A stretch of 64,000 nucleotides of DNA from Streptomyces sp. XD-27 (lineage in GTDB: Bacteria; Actinomycetota; Actinomycetes; Streptomycetales; Streptomycetaceae). How positions within the stretch are numbered: the stretch's first letter is position 1; the number at the start of each line of letters is the position of its first letter. The DNA is taken from assembly GCF_030553055.1 (NCBI RefSeq), contig NZ_CP130713.1:6944001-7008000 (forward strand), written 5' to 3'. The notes under the pieces were generated by a model. It searched no databases, was not told where the DNA came from, and was given only the letters and a program-made list of their open reading frames with translations. The position numbers and the translations under genes were made by a program. This document shows, piece after piece, positions 35,348 through 43,963 of this stretch.

Positions 35348-36613
35348 CTACGGGCCGAACGCCGGGACCTGCGCGGCACTCGCGGCCTGGGCGTCTCCGT
35401 TGCCGCACATCGCCTGCCGGTACAGGGTCGACAGCGCGTCGTCGATGGGGTGGTGCTGCGGCTTCCCCGAGGAGTCCCGCTCGTTCCACCTCGCGAGGTT
35501 GATCGCGACGGACATCTGGCGCTTGCCGTCGGCCCGGGTCAGGGACATCGTTCCGGCGCCCCAGGCCGAGCCGTCGTGGCCCCAGAAGGTGCCGCAACCC
35601 GGGACGTCGACCTTGTGCAGACCGAGGCCGTAGTCGATCGTCGTTCCGTCCAGGGCGCGGACCGGGACCGTGCGCTGCATCTGCGCCAGCGACGACCGGT
35701 TGACGATCTCACCGTCGAGCAGCTTGCCGTAGAAGCGGTTGAGATCCTCCATGGTCGATACCAGAGCGGCCCCCGGCCCCACCCAGGACATGGTGTAGAC
35801 GCTGTAGTCGCGCGGCGGGTCGATCAAGCCCCACAGGCCCTCGTACATCAGCGAGTGCGGCCCCTCGATCCGCGGCCCGGCCGGAAACCCGGTGTGCCGG
35901 AGCCCGGCACGCTCGATGACATTCCGGGTGATGTACTCCTCGGCCGTGGTGCCGGTCACGTGCTTCAGGAGTTGGCCGAGGAGCTGGTAATTGGTGTTGG
36001 AGTACACCCCTGTGGGGCCTCCGGGCTCGCCGGTGGGAGGCGCGGTGAGCCCCAACGCGATCAGTTCGGCCGGGCGGAACTGCCTGAAGCGGTTGTCGTC
36101 CAGGCTCTTGGGCGAGACGTCCGGCGCGGAAGGGAACCCCTGGAGGGACGGGAACGCGTAGGGGATGTAATCGGGGATGCCGCTGGTGTGGTTGAGCAGC
36201 ATCCGAACCGTGATCTTCTTGCCGCGCTCTCCCGGCACCAGCCGCGGCAGGTAGTCGCCGATCGGCGCGTCGAGCCGGATCCGACCCTGCTCGACCTGCT
36301 GCATGACGGCGGCGGCGGTGAAGGTCTTGGTGATGCTGCCGACGCGCTGCCGCATGTCGGGGCTGACAGGGCGGCCGGTCCTGACATCGGCGACCCCGGA
36401 AGCGCCGCGCCATACCCGGCCGGTGTCGCGCACCTCGGCGTACACGCCCGGAATCCCCGCGCGGTGGACGCCGTCCATGGCGGACTTCAGCTTCGCGGGA
36501 TCGAAGCCGGTCGACGGGCTCGTGCTGGGGGCGGCCGGGTCGGTCCGGTCGGTCAGGTCGGCATGGGGGAACAGCGGGGTGGATGCTTCGAGTTCGGGGT
36601 CCATGGCGGCCAT
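35348..36613 (-). CDS. Serine hydrolase, class C beta-lactamase/DD-peptidase fold
   Basis: A 421-residue penicillin-recognising enzyme. The nucleophile SxxK is SITK (about residues 93-96, in QRVGSITKTFTAAAVMQQ), the YxN is YSNTNYQLLGQ, and the third box is HDGSAWG. LLNHTSGIPDY is another family block. Relatives are D-alanyl-D-alanine carboxypeptidases and esterases, normally exported. Here no signal peptide is visible in MAAMDPELEAS onward, so export is in doubt and the true N-terminus may be truncated. ATG 36613 or the in-frame ATG three codons later may be used. It is the last of three minus-strand genes with the cupin downstream. Confidence 0.8.
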   Translation of the reverse strand: MAAMDPELEASTPLFPHADLTDRTDPAAPSTSPSTGFDPAKLKSAMDGVHRAGIPGVYAEVRDTGRVWRGASGVADVRTGRPVSPDMRQRVGSITKTFTAAAVMQQVEQGRIRLDAPIGDYLPRLVPGERGKKITVRMLLNHTSGIPDYIPYAFPSLQGFPSAPDVSPKSLDDNRFRQFRPAELIALGLTAPPTGEPGGPTGVYSNTNYQLLGQLLKHVTGTTAEEYITRNVIERAGLRHTGFPAGPRIEGPHSLMYEGLWGLIDPPRDYSVYTMSWVGPGAALVSTMEDLNRFYGKLLDGEIVNRSSLAQMQRTVPVRALDGTTIDYGLGLHKVDVPGCGTFWGHDGSAWGAGTMSLTRADGKRQMSVAINLARWNERDSSGKPQHHPIDDALSTLYRQAMCGNGDAQAASAAQVPAFGP

Positions 36614-36740
36614 CCTGACCGGCCGCCACCTGGCGGATCATCCGCCAACTGTCGGGCATCCCGCACTGATCGCGCGCCGTTCGGCGCCTCGCGTCACCGC
36701 CGTGCTGACCGCCACACGAGCCGGACGCCGAAGGGTGGGC

Positions 36741-37124
36741 TCAGGCCGGCTCCGGGTGGCCGAACAGTTCGGCGTATCCGGCCGGGAGCTGGCTGAGGAG
36801 CTTGTTGAGTTCTCCGCGGCTGACCTGGTCGGCCAGCGCGGACAGCACCGAACGGGCGGCCGTCTCGGCGCTCGCCTCGTCGGTGCCGACGGCCCCCGCG
36901 ACACGGCTGACGAACTCCTCCACCCCCCACGTGCGTGCCGCTGCCTGCGCGTCGTTCAGCACGTCGGCCAACGGCATGGGCAGTTGGTCCGCCAGGTGCC
37001 CGACCGATTCGGGCGCCAGCCGCTCGCCGAGTGCGGTGAGCACCGCGTCGGTGACGCGCTCCGCCTCCGTGGCGTCGTATCCGCCGCGTTCCTGTACGTT
37101 CGCGAGAAAGTCCTCGTACGACAT
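36741..37124 (-). CDS. DUF2267 domain protein
   Basis: A 127-residue acidic helical protein. MSYEDFLANVQERGGYDATE and the tandem patterns AERVTDAVLTALGERL and AETAARSVLSALADQVSRGE are the duplicated half-domains of DUF2267, with QLPAGYAELFG at the end. Function is unknown; such genes often sit with stress-related hemerythrin or DUF genes, as here. Its upstream region carries a 19-base direct repeat. Confidence 0.8.
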   Translation of the reverse strand: MSYEDFLANVQERGGYDATEAERVTDAVLTALGERLAPESVGHLADQLPMPLADVLNDAQAAARTWGVEEFVSRVAGAVGTDEASAETAARSVLSALADQVSRGELNKLLSQLPAGYAELFGHPEPA

Positions 37125-37148
37125 GGGCTTCCCATTCCTTCGGGGATA

Positions 37149-37196
37149 TGCCGGGATGTGTCGGAATGTGCCGAGCGTGCCGGGATGTGCTGGAAT
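37149..37196. repeat. Direct repeat upstream of the DUF2267 gene
   Basis: TGCCGGGATGTGTCGGAAT (37149-37167) recurs as TGCCGGGATGTGCTGGAAT (37178-37196), 29 bases apart with two mismatches. It lies 25-70 bases before the start and may be a regulator site. Confidence 0.45.
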
Positions 37197-37300
37197 CCTG
37201 CGCGACCCGAGTACCCGCCGTCCGTCCGGGCATGCGGGGACACGGCCTGCGGGCTCCTGCCGCGGCTCGGCCTGCCGGCGGGCCGGCGGACTGCGGGGCT

Positions 37301-37861
37301 TCAGGACCTGCCGCGCCCGGAGAGCGCGTCCCGGGTGCGGTCCACCAGGCCCATTCCGGGAGCCAGCAGCCTGTTCGCGGGCGGCGTGTGAGGCGCGGCC
37401 GGGTGCGGGCGCGTGGGGGCCGTCCTCTTGGCCTGCCGGATCCTGTCGCCCAGCTTCTCCAGCTGCTCCGGGGAGCAGGCGGCGCGCAGCAGTGGGAACA
37501 GGCGGTGTTCCTCGTCCCGCACATGCGCGCTGACCTCGTTCACCAACTGGGTGACGAGGGTGTCGAAGTCGGCGTCGTCGACGTCCCGCCGCTCCAGGTC
37601 CTTCAGGATCCGCTCGACCCGGCCGTGGTCGGTGATCTCCTTGTCCGCCAGGGGGTTGCCCTCCTCGACATGCTCGCGGACCGCCGGATACAGGTACTGC
37701 TCCTCCGCCACCGCGTGCCGCACCAGCTCGATGGTGGCGTTGTCGACCAGCCGCTTGCGTTCCGGATCGCTGGGCGGCATCGCCTGGATGCGCTCGAACA
37801 TCTCCTCCACCTCACGGTGGTCGGCGGTCAGCTCGCTGATCACGTCCTTGCCGTGGGCCAT
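37301..37861 (-). CDS. Hemerythrin-domain protein
   Basis: A 186-residue protein. The four-helix bundle carries iron-ligand patterns: LTADHREVEEMF (His, residue about 15), RHAVAEEQYLYPAV (His, Glu), TDHGRVERIL and VSAHVRDEEHRLFPLL (His, Glu, His). The C-terminal 50 residues are basic and Pro-rich. Such proteins bind a di-iron site for oxygen, NO or redox sensing. Start ATG 37861 was chosen because the domain begins immediately after it. It precedes the DUF2267 gene by about 175 bases in the same orientation. Confidence 0.85.
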   Translation of the reverse strand: MAHGKDVISELTADHREVEEMFERIQAMPPSDPERKRLVDNATIELVRHAVAEEQYLYPAVREHVEEGNPLADKEITDHGRVERILKDLERRDVDDADFDTLVTQLVNEVSAHVRDEEHRLFPLLRAACSPEQLEKLGDRIRQAKRTAPTRPHPAAPHTPPANRLLAPGMGLVDRTRDALSGRGRS

Positions 37862-38012
37862 GGTCGTCCACCTTCCGTAGTGCACCGTCGCGTCCGCGCG
37901 TTCGCAGACAAGACAGCCGACCTCATGGCATGGGCGCGTCCGCCCGAATGCACCGCTCGTGGGCGTGTCGACCCCGCGTGCGTGGCGATGGGGGTTCACA
38001 CGGGGGGCGCGG

Positions 38013-38537
38013 TCATGCGGGGTCCGGCGGGCCCGTTCCGAGTCGTTCCATGAGCTCGGCGCGGTGCAGTACGGCGATGCGGGACAGCAGGTCGGGGTGG
38101 CGCAGCAGCGGGGCGGCGAGGCGGTCGCGTTCCCCGGGTGCCGTCAGGCGGCCGAACTCCACGGGGGTCGCCGAGCCGTGCTCGCTGCCCGCGGCGGCGG
38201 CCGCCGCCGCCCGGGCCAGCGCCGGCTCGGCGAGCAGGCACGCGGCCCAGCTCGCCACGACCTCGTCCACCCACGAGCGCCAGGCGTGGTCCGCGGAGTC
38301 GGGGGCGGCGGCGTCCGCGTCCACCAGCAGGTCCAGCCGCTGTGACCCGCCGGGGCCCAGCAGGGTCACCAGCCCGGCGTCCACAGAGGTCGGATAGCGC
38401 AGCCAGGCGGCGACCGTCACGGCCTGGCGGGCCTGGGCCTCGGCGAGTGCCGCGCTCAGCGGCCCGCCGACCGGGGGATAGGCGTTCAGCAGCCACTTGG
38501 TGGTGGCCGTGATGACGGCGGTGAGCTCCACCGGCAT
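38013..38537 (-). CDS. Hypothetical Ala-rich cytoplasmic protein
   Basis: A 174-residue protein from ATG 38537. It has an amphipathic helical pattern (PLSAALAEAQARQAVTVAAW), an acidic loop with LVDADAAAPDSADHAW, and an Ala-rich stretch ALARAAAAAAAGS. There is no signal peptide or obvious motif. I do not recognise the family. It starts about 100 bases from the P-type ATPase fragment and is transcribed in the same direction. Confidence 0.5.
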   Translation of the reverse strand: MPVELTAVITATTKWLLNAYPPVGGPLSAALAEAQARQAVTVAAWLRYPTSVDAGLVTLLGPGGSQRLDLLVDADAAAPDSADHAWRSWVDEVVASWAACLLAEPALARAAAAAAAGSEHGSATPVEFGRLTAPGERDRLAAPLLRHPDLLSRIAVLHRAELMERLGTGPPDPA

Positions 38538-38643
38538 GGCGTGCCGCCTCTCCTTCCCGAGGCCGGTCCCCCCTCTCCTTCCCGAGGTCCGTACGAGTCC
38601 CCGGCTTCCGCGGGGTGAAACAGAGCAGCGGCGAGGGCGTATG

Positions 38644-39009
38644 TCAGTCGTGGTCTGCCAGGGCGCGGGCCAGCGGGGCCGCGACCAGGCCCGCGGCGGT
38701 GGCGGCGGCGATGGCGCCCGCGGTGATGCCCCACGCGGCGGGGCCCAGCGGGGTGCAGCCGAAGAACCGGCTGACGCCCGGCGTCTGGATGACGGCGGCG
38801 AGGACGGCGGCCGAGCCCAGCCCCGCGAGCAGGACCCGCCGGTCACGTCCCCCCGTCGCGAGCGTCTGCGCCAACTGGGAGCCGACGAGCGCCGCCAGCG
38901 CGACCGTACTGGCGCGCCGCCGGCCGCCGGTGAGCCGGGCCGCCGCCCAGGCCAGTCCGGCACCGAGGGCGGTGACGGCGCCACGCAGCAGCATCTCCCT
39001 GGTCAGCAC
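38644..39009 (-). pseudogene. C-terminal fragment of a P-type ATPase
   Basis: A 121-residue frame, TREMLLRGAVTALGAGLAWA, then TVALAALVGSQLAQTL and a conserved-looking QTPGVSRFFGCTPLGPAAW. These are the last membrane helices of the large cation-translocating P-type ATPases of actinobacteria (CtpI-like). The catalytic phosphorylation domain is missing. The match ends at 39009, exactly where another part of the same protein starts on the opposite strand, so an inversion breakpoint lies at about 39010-39018. Confidence 0.65.
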
Positions 39010-39017
39010 GGCACCCA

Positions 39018-39794
39018 GGGACCGAGGTCGGCCGCAGTCTGGCCACGGCCCGGCAGGCCGCGCCGGTGACCGGGGTGGAGGCCCGTCTGACCGCGCTCAC
39101 CCGGGCCGGCCTGCCCATCGCGGTCGGGTCCGGGATCGCCGTCGCAGGCTCCGGGCTGCTGCACGGACGCCGGCTCACCGACCCGCTGGCGTCGGCGGTG
39201 AACCTGGCCGTCGCCTCCGTACCCGAAGGGCTGCCGTTCGTCGCCTCCGACTTCTGCCAGATGGTCATGGTGCCCGAGCAACTGCCCAACGTGCTCGACC
39301 GGGCGATCCGCACCGCGTACGCGCGCCGCTGCCCTACCGCGCTCATCATCCCGGCCGACGTGCAGCAGTTGGACTACCGGCCGCCCACGCACGCGTTCAA
39401 GATGGTCCCCTCCAGCCTCGACCTGAGCCACTCCACGGCGACCCCGGCCGAGGAGGACCTGCGGCGGGCCGCCGAGGTGCTGAACGCGGGCGAGAAGGTC
39501 GCCGTCCTGGTCGGCCAGGGCGCCCGCGCGGAGGTCGAGCAGATCGCGGACGTCCTCGGGGCCGGTGTGGCCAAGGCGCTGCTGGGCAAGGACGTGCCCG
39601 AGTTCGAGGGCGTGCGGGGCGTGCAGATCGAGATCGACCCGCACATGGCCGGCCTGCGGTTCCCGTACGAGGTGAACCTGATCGGCGACGCGCGGGCCAC
39701 CCTGCGGGCACCGGGCCAGGTCGCGCCCTTGATCGTGCCGTTCATTGATCTTGCCGCCCGGAACTCTGCCTATGTATATTCGGCTACAACCTAG
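39018..39794 (+). pseudogene. Chimeric P-type ATPase / PoxB-like remnant
   Basis: One frame joins pieces of two unrelated proteins. Bases 39018-39245 encode TEVGRSLATARQAAPVTGVE to AVASVPEGLPFVA, a membrane segment of a P-type ATPase with its PEGLP motif. From about 39246, DFCQMVMVPEQLPNVLDRAI, TALIIPADVQQL and LVGQGARAEVEQIADVL are central PoxB-type (TPP-dependent pyruvate oxidase) sequence. At about 39595 the frame jumps from AKALLGKD to PEFEGVRGVQIEIDPHMAG, skipping about 50 residues of the family. After DARATLRA the similarity ends; the stop lies in the tetR operator. No domain is complete. Confidence 0.7.
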
Positions 39795-39815
39795 AGGGTC
39801 TAGGTTGTAGCCGAA
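39779..39815. promoter_or_regulatory. TetR-type operator, perfect inverted repeat
   Basis: Two perfect 17-bp arms, CGGCTACAACCTAGA at their core, are separated by GGG, and the right arm ends 10 bases before the tetR start. It is very likely the autoregulatory operator of the adjacent TetR-family gene. Confidence 0.75.
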
Positions 39816-39825
39816 GGAGTGACGC

Positions 39826-40416
39826 ATGGTCCGCGCTGGTCTGACGACCGACCGCGTCGTGGCGGCCGCTGCCGATCTCGCGGACGAGGTCGGGTTCGAC
39901 AACGTCACCCTGTCCGCGCTCGCGCGGAGCTTCGGCGTCAAGGACGCCAGCCTGTACTCGCACGTGAAGAACATCCGCGACCTGCGGACCCGCGTCGCGG
40001 TGCGGGCCGTGGCCGAGTTCACCGAACGCATCGGCGCGGCGGTGGCGGGTCGCGCGGGCAAGGACGCCATGGTCGCCTTCGCCCACGCCTACCGCCGGTT
40101 CGTGCTCGACCACCCCGGGCGGTACGAGGCGACCCGGTTCCCCGTCGACCCCGAGGTCGCCGCGGAGTCCGTCGGGCATCGGCGCGCCGTCGAGCTCACC
40201 TACGCGATGCTGCGCGGCTACGGACTCTCCGAGCCGGACCTCACCGACGCGGGACGGCTGCTGCGCAGCACCTTCCACGGCTACGCCGCCCTCGAGGCCA
40301 CGGGCGGCTTCGGGCACCCGCGCTCCGTACAGGCGTCCTGGGAGCAGGCCGTGGAGGCCCTGCACGTGGCGCTGGAGCACTGGCCGTCGTCCTCCGCGCC
40401 TGAGCAGCACACGTAA
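39826..40416 (+). CDS. TetR/AcrR family regulator (WHG-type C-terminus)
   Basis: A 196-residue regulator. The HTH covers about residues 8-54 (VVAAAADLADEVGFDNVTLS, then LARSFGVKDASLYSHVKNI). The C-terminal region with FAHAYRRFVLDHPGRYEATR and LRSTFHGYAALEATGGF fits the TetR_C WHG class. A 37-bp perfect inverted repeat lies 10 bases upstream. The hydrolase gene follows after 44 bases in the same direction and is probably the controlled gene. Confidence 0.85.
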   Translation: MVRAGLTTDRVVAAAADLADEVGFDNVTLSALARSFGVKDASLYSHVKNIRDLRTRVAVRAVAEFTERIGAAVAGRAGKDAMVAFAHAYRRFVLDHPGRYEATRFPVDPEVAAESVGHRRAVELTYAMLRGYGLSEPDLTDAGRLLRSTFHGYAALEATGGFGHPRSVQASWEQAVEALHVALEHWPSSSAPEQHT

Positions 40417-40460
40417 GTCAGACACAGCACATCCGAGCCAGAGAGAAACGGGGGAGAGCG

Positions 40461-41333
40461 ATGTCCGATCAGGCACCGTTCCACGACAGCGAACCGCGCA
40501 CCGGCACCTTGAAGGTGCCCGGCGCGACCCTCCACTACGAGGTGCGCGGCACCGGCCCGCTGCTGCTGCTGATACCGGGCGGCTCCGCCGACGCCGCCGT
40601 GTACGACCCGGTCGCGGCCGATCTCGCCGACCGGTACACGGTCGTCTCCTACGATCCGCGCGGCTTCTCGCGCAGCCCGCTCGACGACCCCGCCGCGGAC
40701 GGCGGCGTGGCGGCGCACAGCGACGACGCGCACCGCCTGCTGGCGCATCTGGCCCCTGCGACGCCGGGCGGCGAGCCCGCGTACGTCTTCGGCAGCAGTT
40801 CGAGCGCCATCGTCGCGCTGGACCTGCTGACCCGGCACCCGGAGCAGGTGGCCCTCGCCGTCGCACACGAACCGCAGACGTGGCCCCTGCTGCCCGACGG
40901 CGCGCGGATGCGGGCGCTCTTCGCCGAGGTGCGCGACACGTACCGCGCGGAGGGGCTCGGCCCGGCGCTGGCACTCATGCAGGCCGAGTTCGCGGCCGGC
41001 GACGGGGCCGAGGAGCCGCCCGCCAGGCCCGAACCCCGCCCCCTGCCCGCCGATGTGATGGCCCGTATGCAGGCCAACATGCCCGTCTTCCTGGAGCATG
41101 TGCTGCCCGTGTTCACCGGGTACGAGCCGGACCTGGACGCGCTGCGGGCCGTGGCGGACCGGCTGCGCCCGGCCGCCGGACGCGACTCCCGCGGCCACGC
41201 GCTGGCCCGCCCCGTGGCCGCCCTGGCGGAACGACTCGGCACCGGGGTCACGGAGTTCCCCGGCAGCCACATCGGCGTCACCGAGTACCCGGCCGAGTTC
41301 GCCAAGACCCTGGCGGACGCCCTCCGGTCGTAA
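40461..41333 (+). CDS. Alpha/beta hydrolase
   Basis: A 290-residue alpha/beta hydrolase. Oxyanion-hole strand LLLIPGGSADAAVYDPVA (PGG near residue 39), VVSYDPRGFSRS, nucleophile elbow FGSSSSAIVAL (Ser near 115) and a late His in PGSHIGVTEYP. The nucleophile motif G-S-S-S-S differs from the usual GxSxG in its last position, as is common for this subgroup. ATG 40461 follows GGGGGAG. It is likely co-transcribed with and repressed by the upstream TetR. The substrate is unknown. Confidence 0.8.
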   Translation: MSDQAPFHDSEPRTGTLKVPGATLHYEVRGTGPLLLLIPGGSADAAVYDPVAADLADRYTVVSYDPRGFSRSPLDDPAADGGVAAHSDDAHRLLAHLAPATPGGEPAYVFGSSSSAIVALDLLTRHPEQVALAVAHEPQTWPLLPDGARMRALFAEVRDTYRAEGLGPALALMQAEFAAGDGAEEPPARPEPRPLPADVMARMQANMPVFLEHVLPVFTGYEPDLDALRAVADRLRPAAGRDSRGHALARPVAALAERLGTGVTEFPGSHIGVTEYPAEFAKTLADALRS

Positions 41334-41407
41334 GGGGCTCGCAGCCGCCCGTTCCACACCGTGGAATTCCCGGTGGACAGAGGCGCCGATGGCGCACAAT
41401 CGCTCAC

Positions 41408-42043
41408 ATGAACTACCTCCCGCAGCTGCTTCCCCTGGTCGGCGTGTGGGTGATCGTGCTGATCACCCCGGGGCCCGACGTGCTCGTGACCGCCCAGTAC
41501 GCGACGGCGCGGTCGCGCCGCGACGGCGTGCTCGTCGGGCTCGGCATCACCTCCGCGATCGGGGTCTGGGCGAGCGCGAGCCTGCTCGGGCTCGCGGTGC
41601 TGCTCGCCCGGGTCAGCTGGCTGTACGACACGGTGCGGCTGGCCGGTGCCGCCTATCTGGGCTACCTGGGGGTACGGGCCCTGCTGGCGGTGCGCCGGGC
41701 CGGGCCGGCCGAGGCGGCGGTGGAGCACGCGGGGGCCGACGTGGGGCAGCGGTCCGCGTGGGCGGTGTGGCGGGTCGGCTTCCTGACCAACATCGGCAAC
41801 CCGAAGGCCGCGGTCTTCTTCGGCAGCCTCTTCACCGCCTTCCTTCCCCCGCACCCCGAGCTGTGGCTCCAGGCGGCCGTCGTCGGAGTGATGCTGCTGA
41901 TGGCGACGGCCTGGTTCACCGCCGTGGCGTGCCTGTTCTCGCTGGCGCCGATCGCGCGCGGGTACCGGCGGGCCAAGCGGGGCATCGACGCGCTGACCGG
42001 CTGTCTGTTCGTGGCCCTGGCGGGCCGGCTGGCCACGGAGTAG
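41408..42043 (+). CDS. LysE/RhtB family exporter
   Basis: A 211-residue membrane protein with six predicted helices. ITPGPDVLVTAQYATARSRR near the N-terminus is the LysE/RhtB signature, and FLTNIGNPKAAVFF the second. Family members export amino acids such as lysine, homoserine or threonine. ATG 41408 is 75 bases after the hydrolase stop; co-transcription is possible but not certain. Confidence 0.85.
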   Translation: MNYLPQLLPLVGVWVIVLITPGPDVLVTAQYATARSRRDGVLVGLGITSAIGVWASASLLGLAVLLARVSWLYDTVRLAGAAYLGYLGVRALLAVRRAGPAEAAVEHAGADVGQRSAWAVWRVGFLTNIGNPKAAVFFGSLFTAFLPPHPELWLQAAVVGVMLLMATAWFTAVACLFSLAPIARGYRRAKRGIDALTGCLFVALAGRLATE

Positions 42044-42231
42044 TCGGCCCGGCCCACGACGGCCGTTCGGTGGGTCGTTCGGTGGTCGTTCGCGCACGGC
42101 GCCCGGCGGGAGCCGGTCACCCGAACGACCGGCATACGGCTGTCATGCGACCGCGACGCACGGTGGTCACGGGTACGCTCTCGAGTACCCGGGGCCGACG
42201 GTGCCCGTACCGCGCTGAAGGGGCGTCAGCC

Positions 42232-43923
42232 ATGTCGCCGTCCGTCATGTCGCCATCCCGCCTCGCGCGACGAAGGGGCGGGGCGCTGTGCGCGCTCCTC
42301 CTCGCGCTGCTCGCGATCGCCTCCGCTTCGGCCCCCGTCTCCGCCTCCGGGCCCGCCGCGCCGCCGGCCCCGCCCGGCGCGCCCGCCGAGCCGGTCGTCA
42401 CCACCGGCGGCGGCCCGGTGCGCGGCAGGGCGCACGGCGCGTACCACACCTTCGAGGGCATCCCGTACGCCGCGCCGCCCACCGGGCCGCTGCGCTGGCG
42501 CGCCCCCGTGCCGCCCCGCCCCTGGCAGGGCGTACGGGACGCGGGGGCGCCGGGGCCGCGCTGCATGCAGGAGGAGTACAACACCGAGTACACCACCATG
42601 GCGATGGTCGGCTCCGAGGACTGCCTGTATCTGAACGTCACCGTGCCGTCCGGCCGCCCGGCCCCCGGCCGCAACCGGCCCGTCCTGCGCGACCGGCCGG
42701 TCATGGTCTGGATGCACGGCGGCGCGTTCGTCTCCGGAGCGGGCAGCGAGTACGCCGCCGAGCGGCTCGCCGTCCAGGGCGACGCCGTGGTCGTCACGGT
42801 CAACTACCGGCTCGGCGTCTTCGGCTTCTTCGGCCATCCGGCGCTCGGCAACGCGCCCGACAACGGGCTCGCCGACCAGCAGGCGGCGCTGCGCTGGGTG
42901 CGGGCCAACGCGCGGAGCTTCGGCGGCGACCCGCACAACGTCACCCTGTTCGGCGAGTCGGCGGGCGGCCTGAGCGCCTGCGCGCACCTGGTGTCCCCCA
43001 CCTCCGCCGGGCTCTTCCACAAGGCCGTCCTGCAGAGCGGCTCGTGCATGACGACGTTCCCGGTCGGCGTCTCGGCGCCCGGCAGCCCCGCGTACACCCC
43101 GTTCGCGCCCCAGGCCACCACGCAGGCGGTGGGGGCGGCCGTGGCCCGCCGGCTGGGCTGCGCGGAACCCGCCAAGGCCCTGCCGTGCCTGCGCGCCCTG
43201 CCCGCGCGGAAGCTGGCGACCCGCGAGCTGATGGAGACGTTCAGCAGGGCCTCGTACGGCAACGCACTGCTGCCCGTGCGGCCCGATCTGGCCCTGGAGA
43301 GCGGCCGCTTCCACCGGATGCCGGTGATCCAGGGCACCAACCACGACGAGCTGCGCTACTTCGTCGGACCGTCGCTGGCCGCCCATCCGATCCGGGACGC
43401 GCGGGACTACCGGGCGCGGCTGAAGGAGTCCTACGGCCGCGCGGCCGCCGCCGTCGAGGCGCGCTACCCGCTGTCGGCGTACGGCACCCCGGCGCTGGCC
43501 TGGGCCGCCGTCCTGACGGACAGCAGCTACGCGTGCACCACGCTGCGGGCCCACCGCGCGCTCGCCGCCCATGTGCCGACGTACGGGTACGAGTTCAATG
43601 ACGCGACCGCCCCGGTGCCGCCGGGCGTGCCGCCCGTGGCGGGCTTCCCGTACGGCGCCGCGCACGGCTTCGAGCTGCCGTACCTGTTCGCCACCCGGCT
43701 GCCCTTCACCGCCGACCAGCGCGCGCTGTCGGACCGGATGATCGGCTACTGGACCCGGTTCGCGCACACCGGTGACCCGAACGGGACCGGCGCCCCCGCC
43801 TGGCGCCGGTTCGACCGCACCCCGCTCGTACAGTCCCTGGCGCCCGGGACCGGCGGCGTCCGGCCGGTGGACCTGGGCGCCGGGCACCACTGTGGCTTCT
43901 GGGACCGGCAGCTGCGCGGCTGA
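42232..43923 (+). CDS. Secreted type B carboxylesterase
   Basis: A 563-residue preprotein. The signal peptide is residues about 1-39 (LARRRGGALCALLLALLAIA, then SASG). The carboxylesterase domain has FEGIPYAAPPTGPLRW, EDCLYLNV, oxyanion hole WMHGGAFVSGAG, nucleophile FGESAGGLSA, an acid in GTNHDELRYF and the His in GAAHGFELPYLF, a complete triad. Paired cysteines near CMQEE and EDCLYL can form the family disulfide. It hydrolyses extracellular carboxylic esters. It is convergent with the glycosidase-like gene across a hairpin. Confidence 0.9.
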   Translation: MSPSVMSPSRLARRRGGALCALLLALLAIASASAPVSASGPAAPPAPPGAPAEPVVTTGGGPVRGRAHGAYHTFEGIPYAAPPTGPLRWRAPVPPRPWQGVRDAGAPGPRCMQEEYNTEYTTMAMVGSEDCLYLNVTVPSGRPAPGRNRPVLRDRPVMVWMHGGAFVSGAGSEYAAERLAVQGDAVVVTVNYRLGVFGFFGHPALGNAPDNGLADQQAALRWVRANARSFGGDPHNVTLFGESAGGLSACAHLVSPTSAGLFHKAVLQSGSCMTTFPVGVSAPGSPAYTPFAPQATTQAVGAAVARRLGCAEPAKALPCLRALPARKLATRELMETFSRASYGNALLPVRPDLALESGRFHRMPVIQGTNHDELRYFVGPSLAAHPIRDARDYRARLKESYGRAAAAVEARYPLSAYGTPALAWAAVLTDSSYACTTLRAHRALAAHVPTYGYEFNDATAPVPPGVPPVAGFPYGAAHGFELPYLFATRLPFTADQRALSDRMIGYWTRFAHTGDPNGTGAPAWRRFDRTPLVQSLAPGTGGVRPVDLGAGHHCGFWDRQLRG

Positions 43924-43933
43924 GCAGAGGGGC

Positions 43934-43951
43934 CTCAGCCGCGCGGCTGAG
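43934..43951. terminator. Bidirectional hairpin terminator candidate
   Basis: The perfect palindrome CTCAGCCGCGCGGCTGAG lies between the stops of the convergent carboxylesterase and glycosidase-like genes, with GGCCT and AGGCC outer flanks nearly extending the stem. Confidence 0.6.
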
Positions 43952-43963
43952 CCGAGGCCTGTG

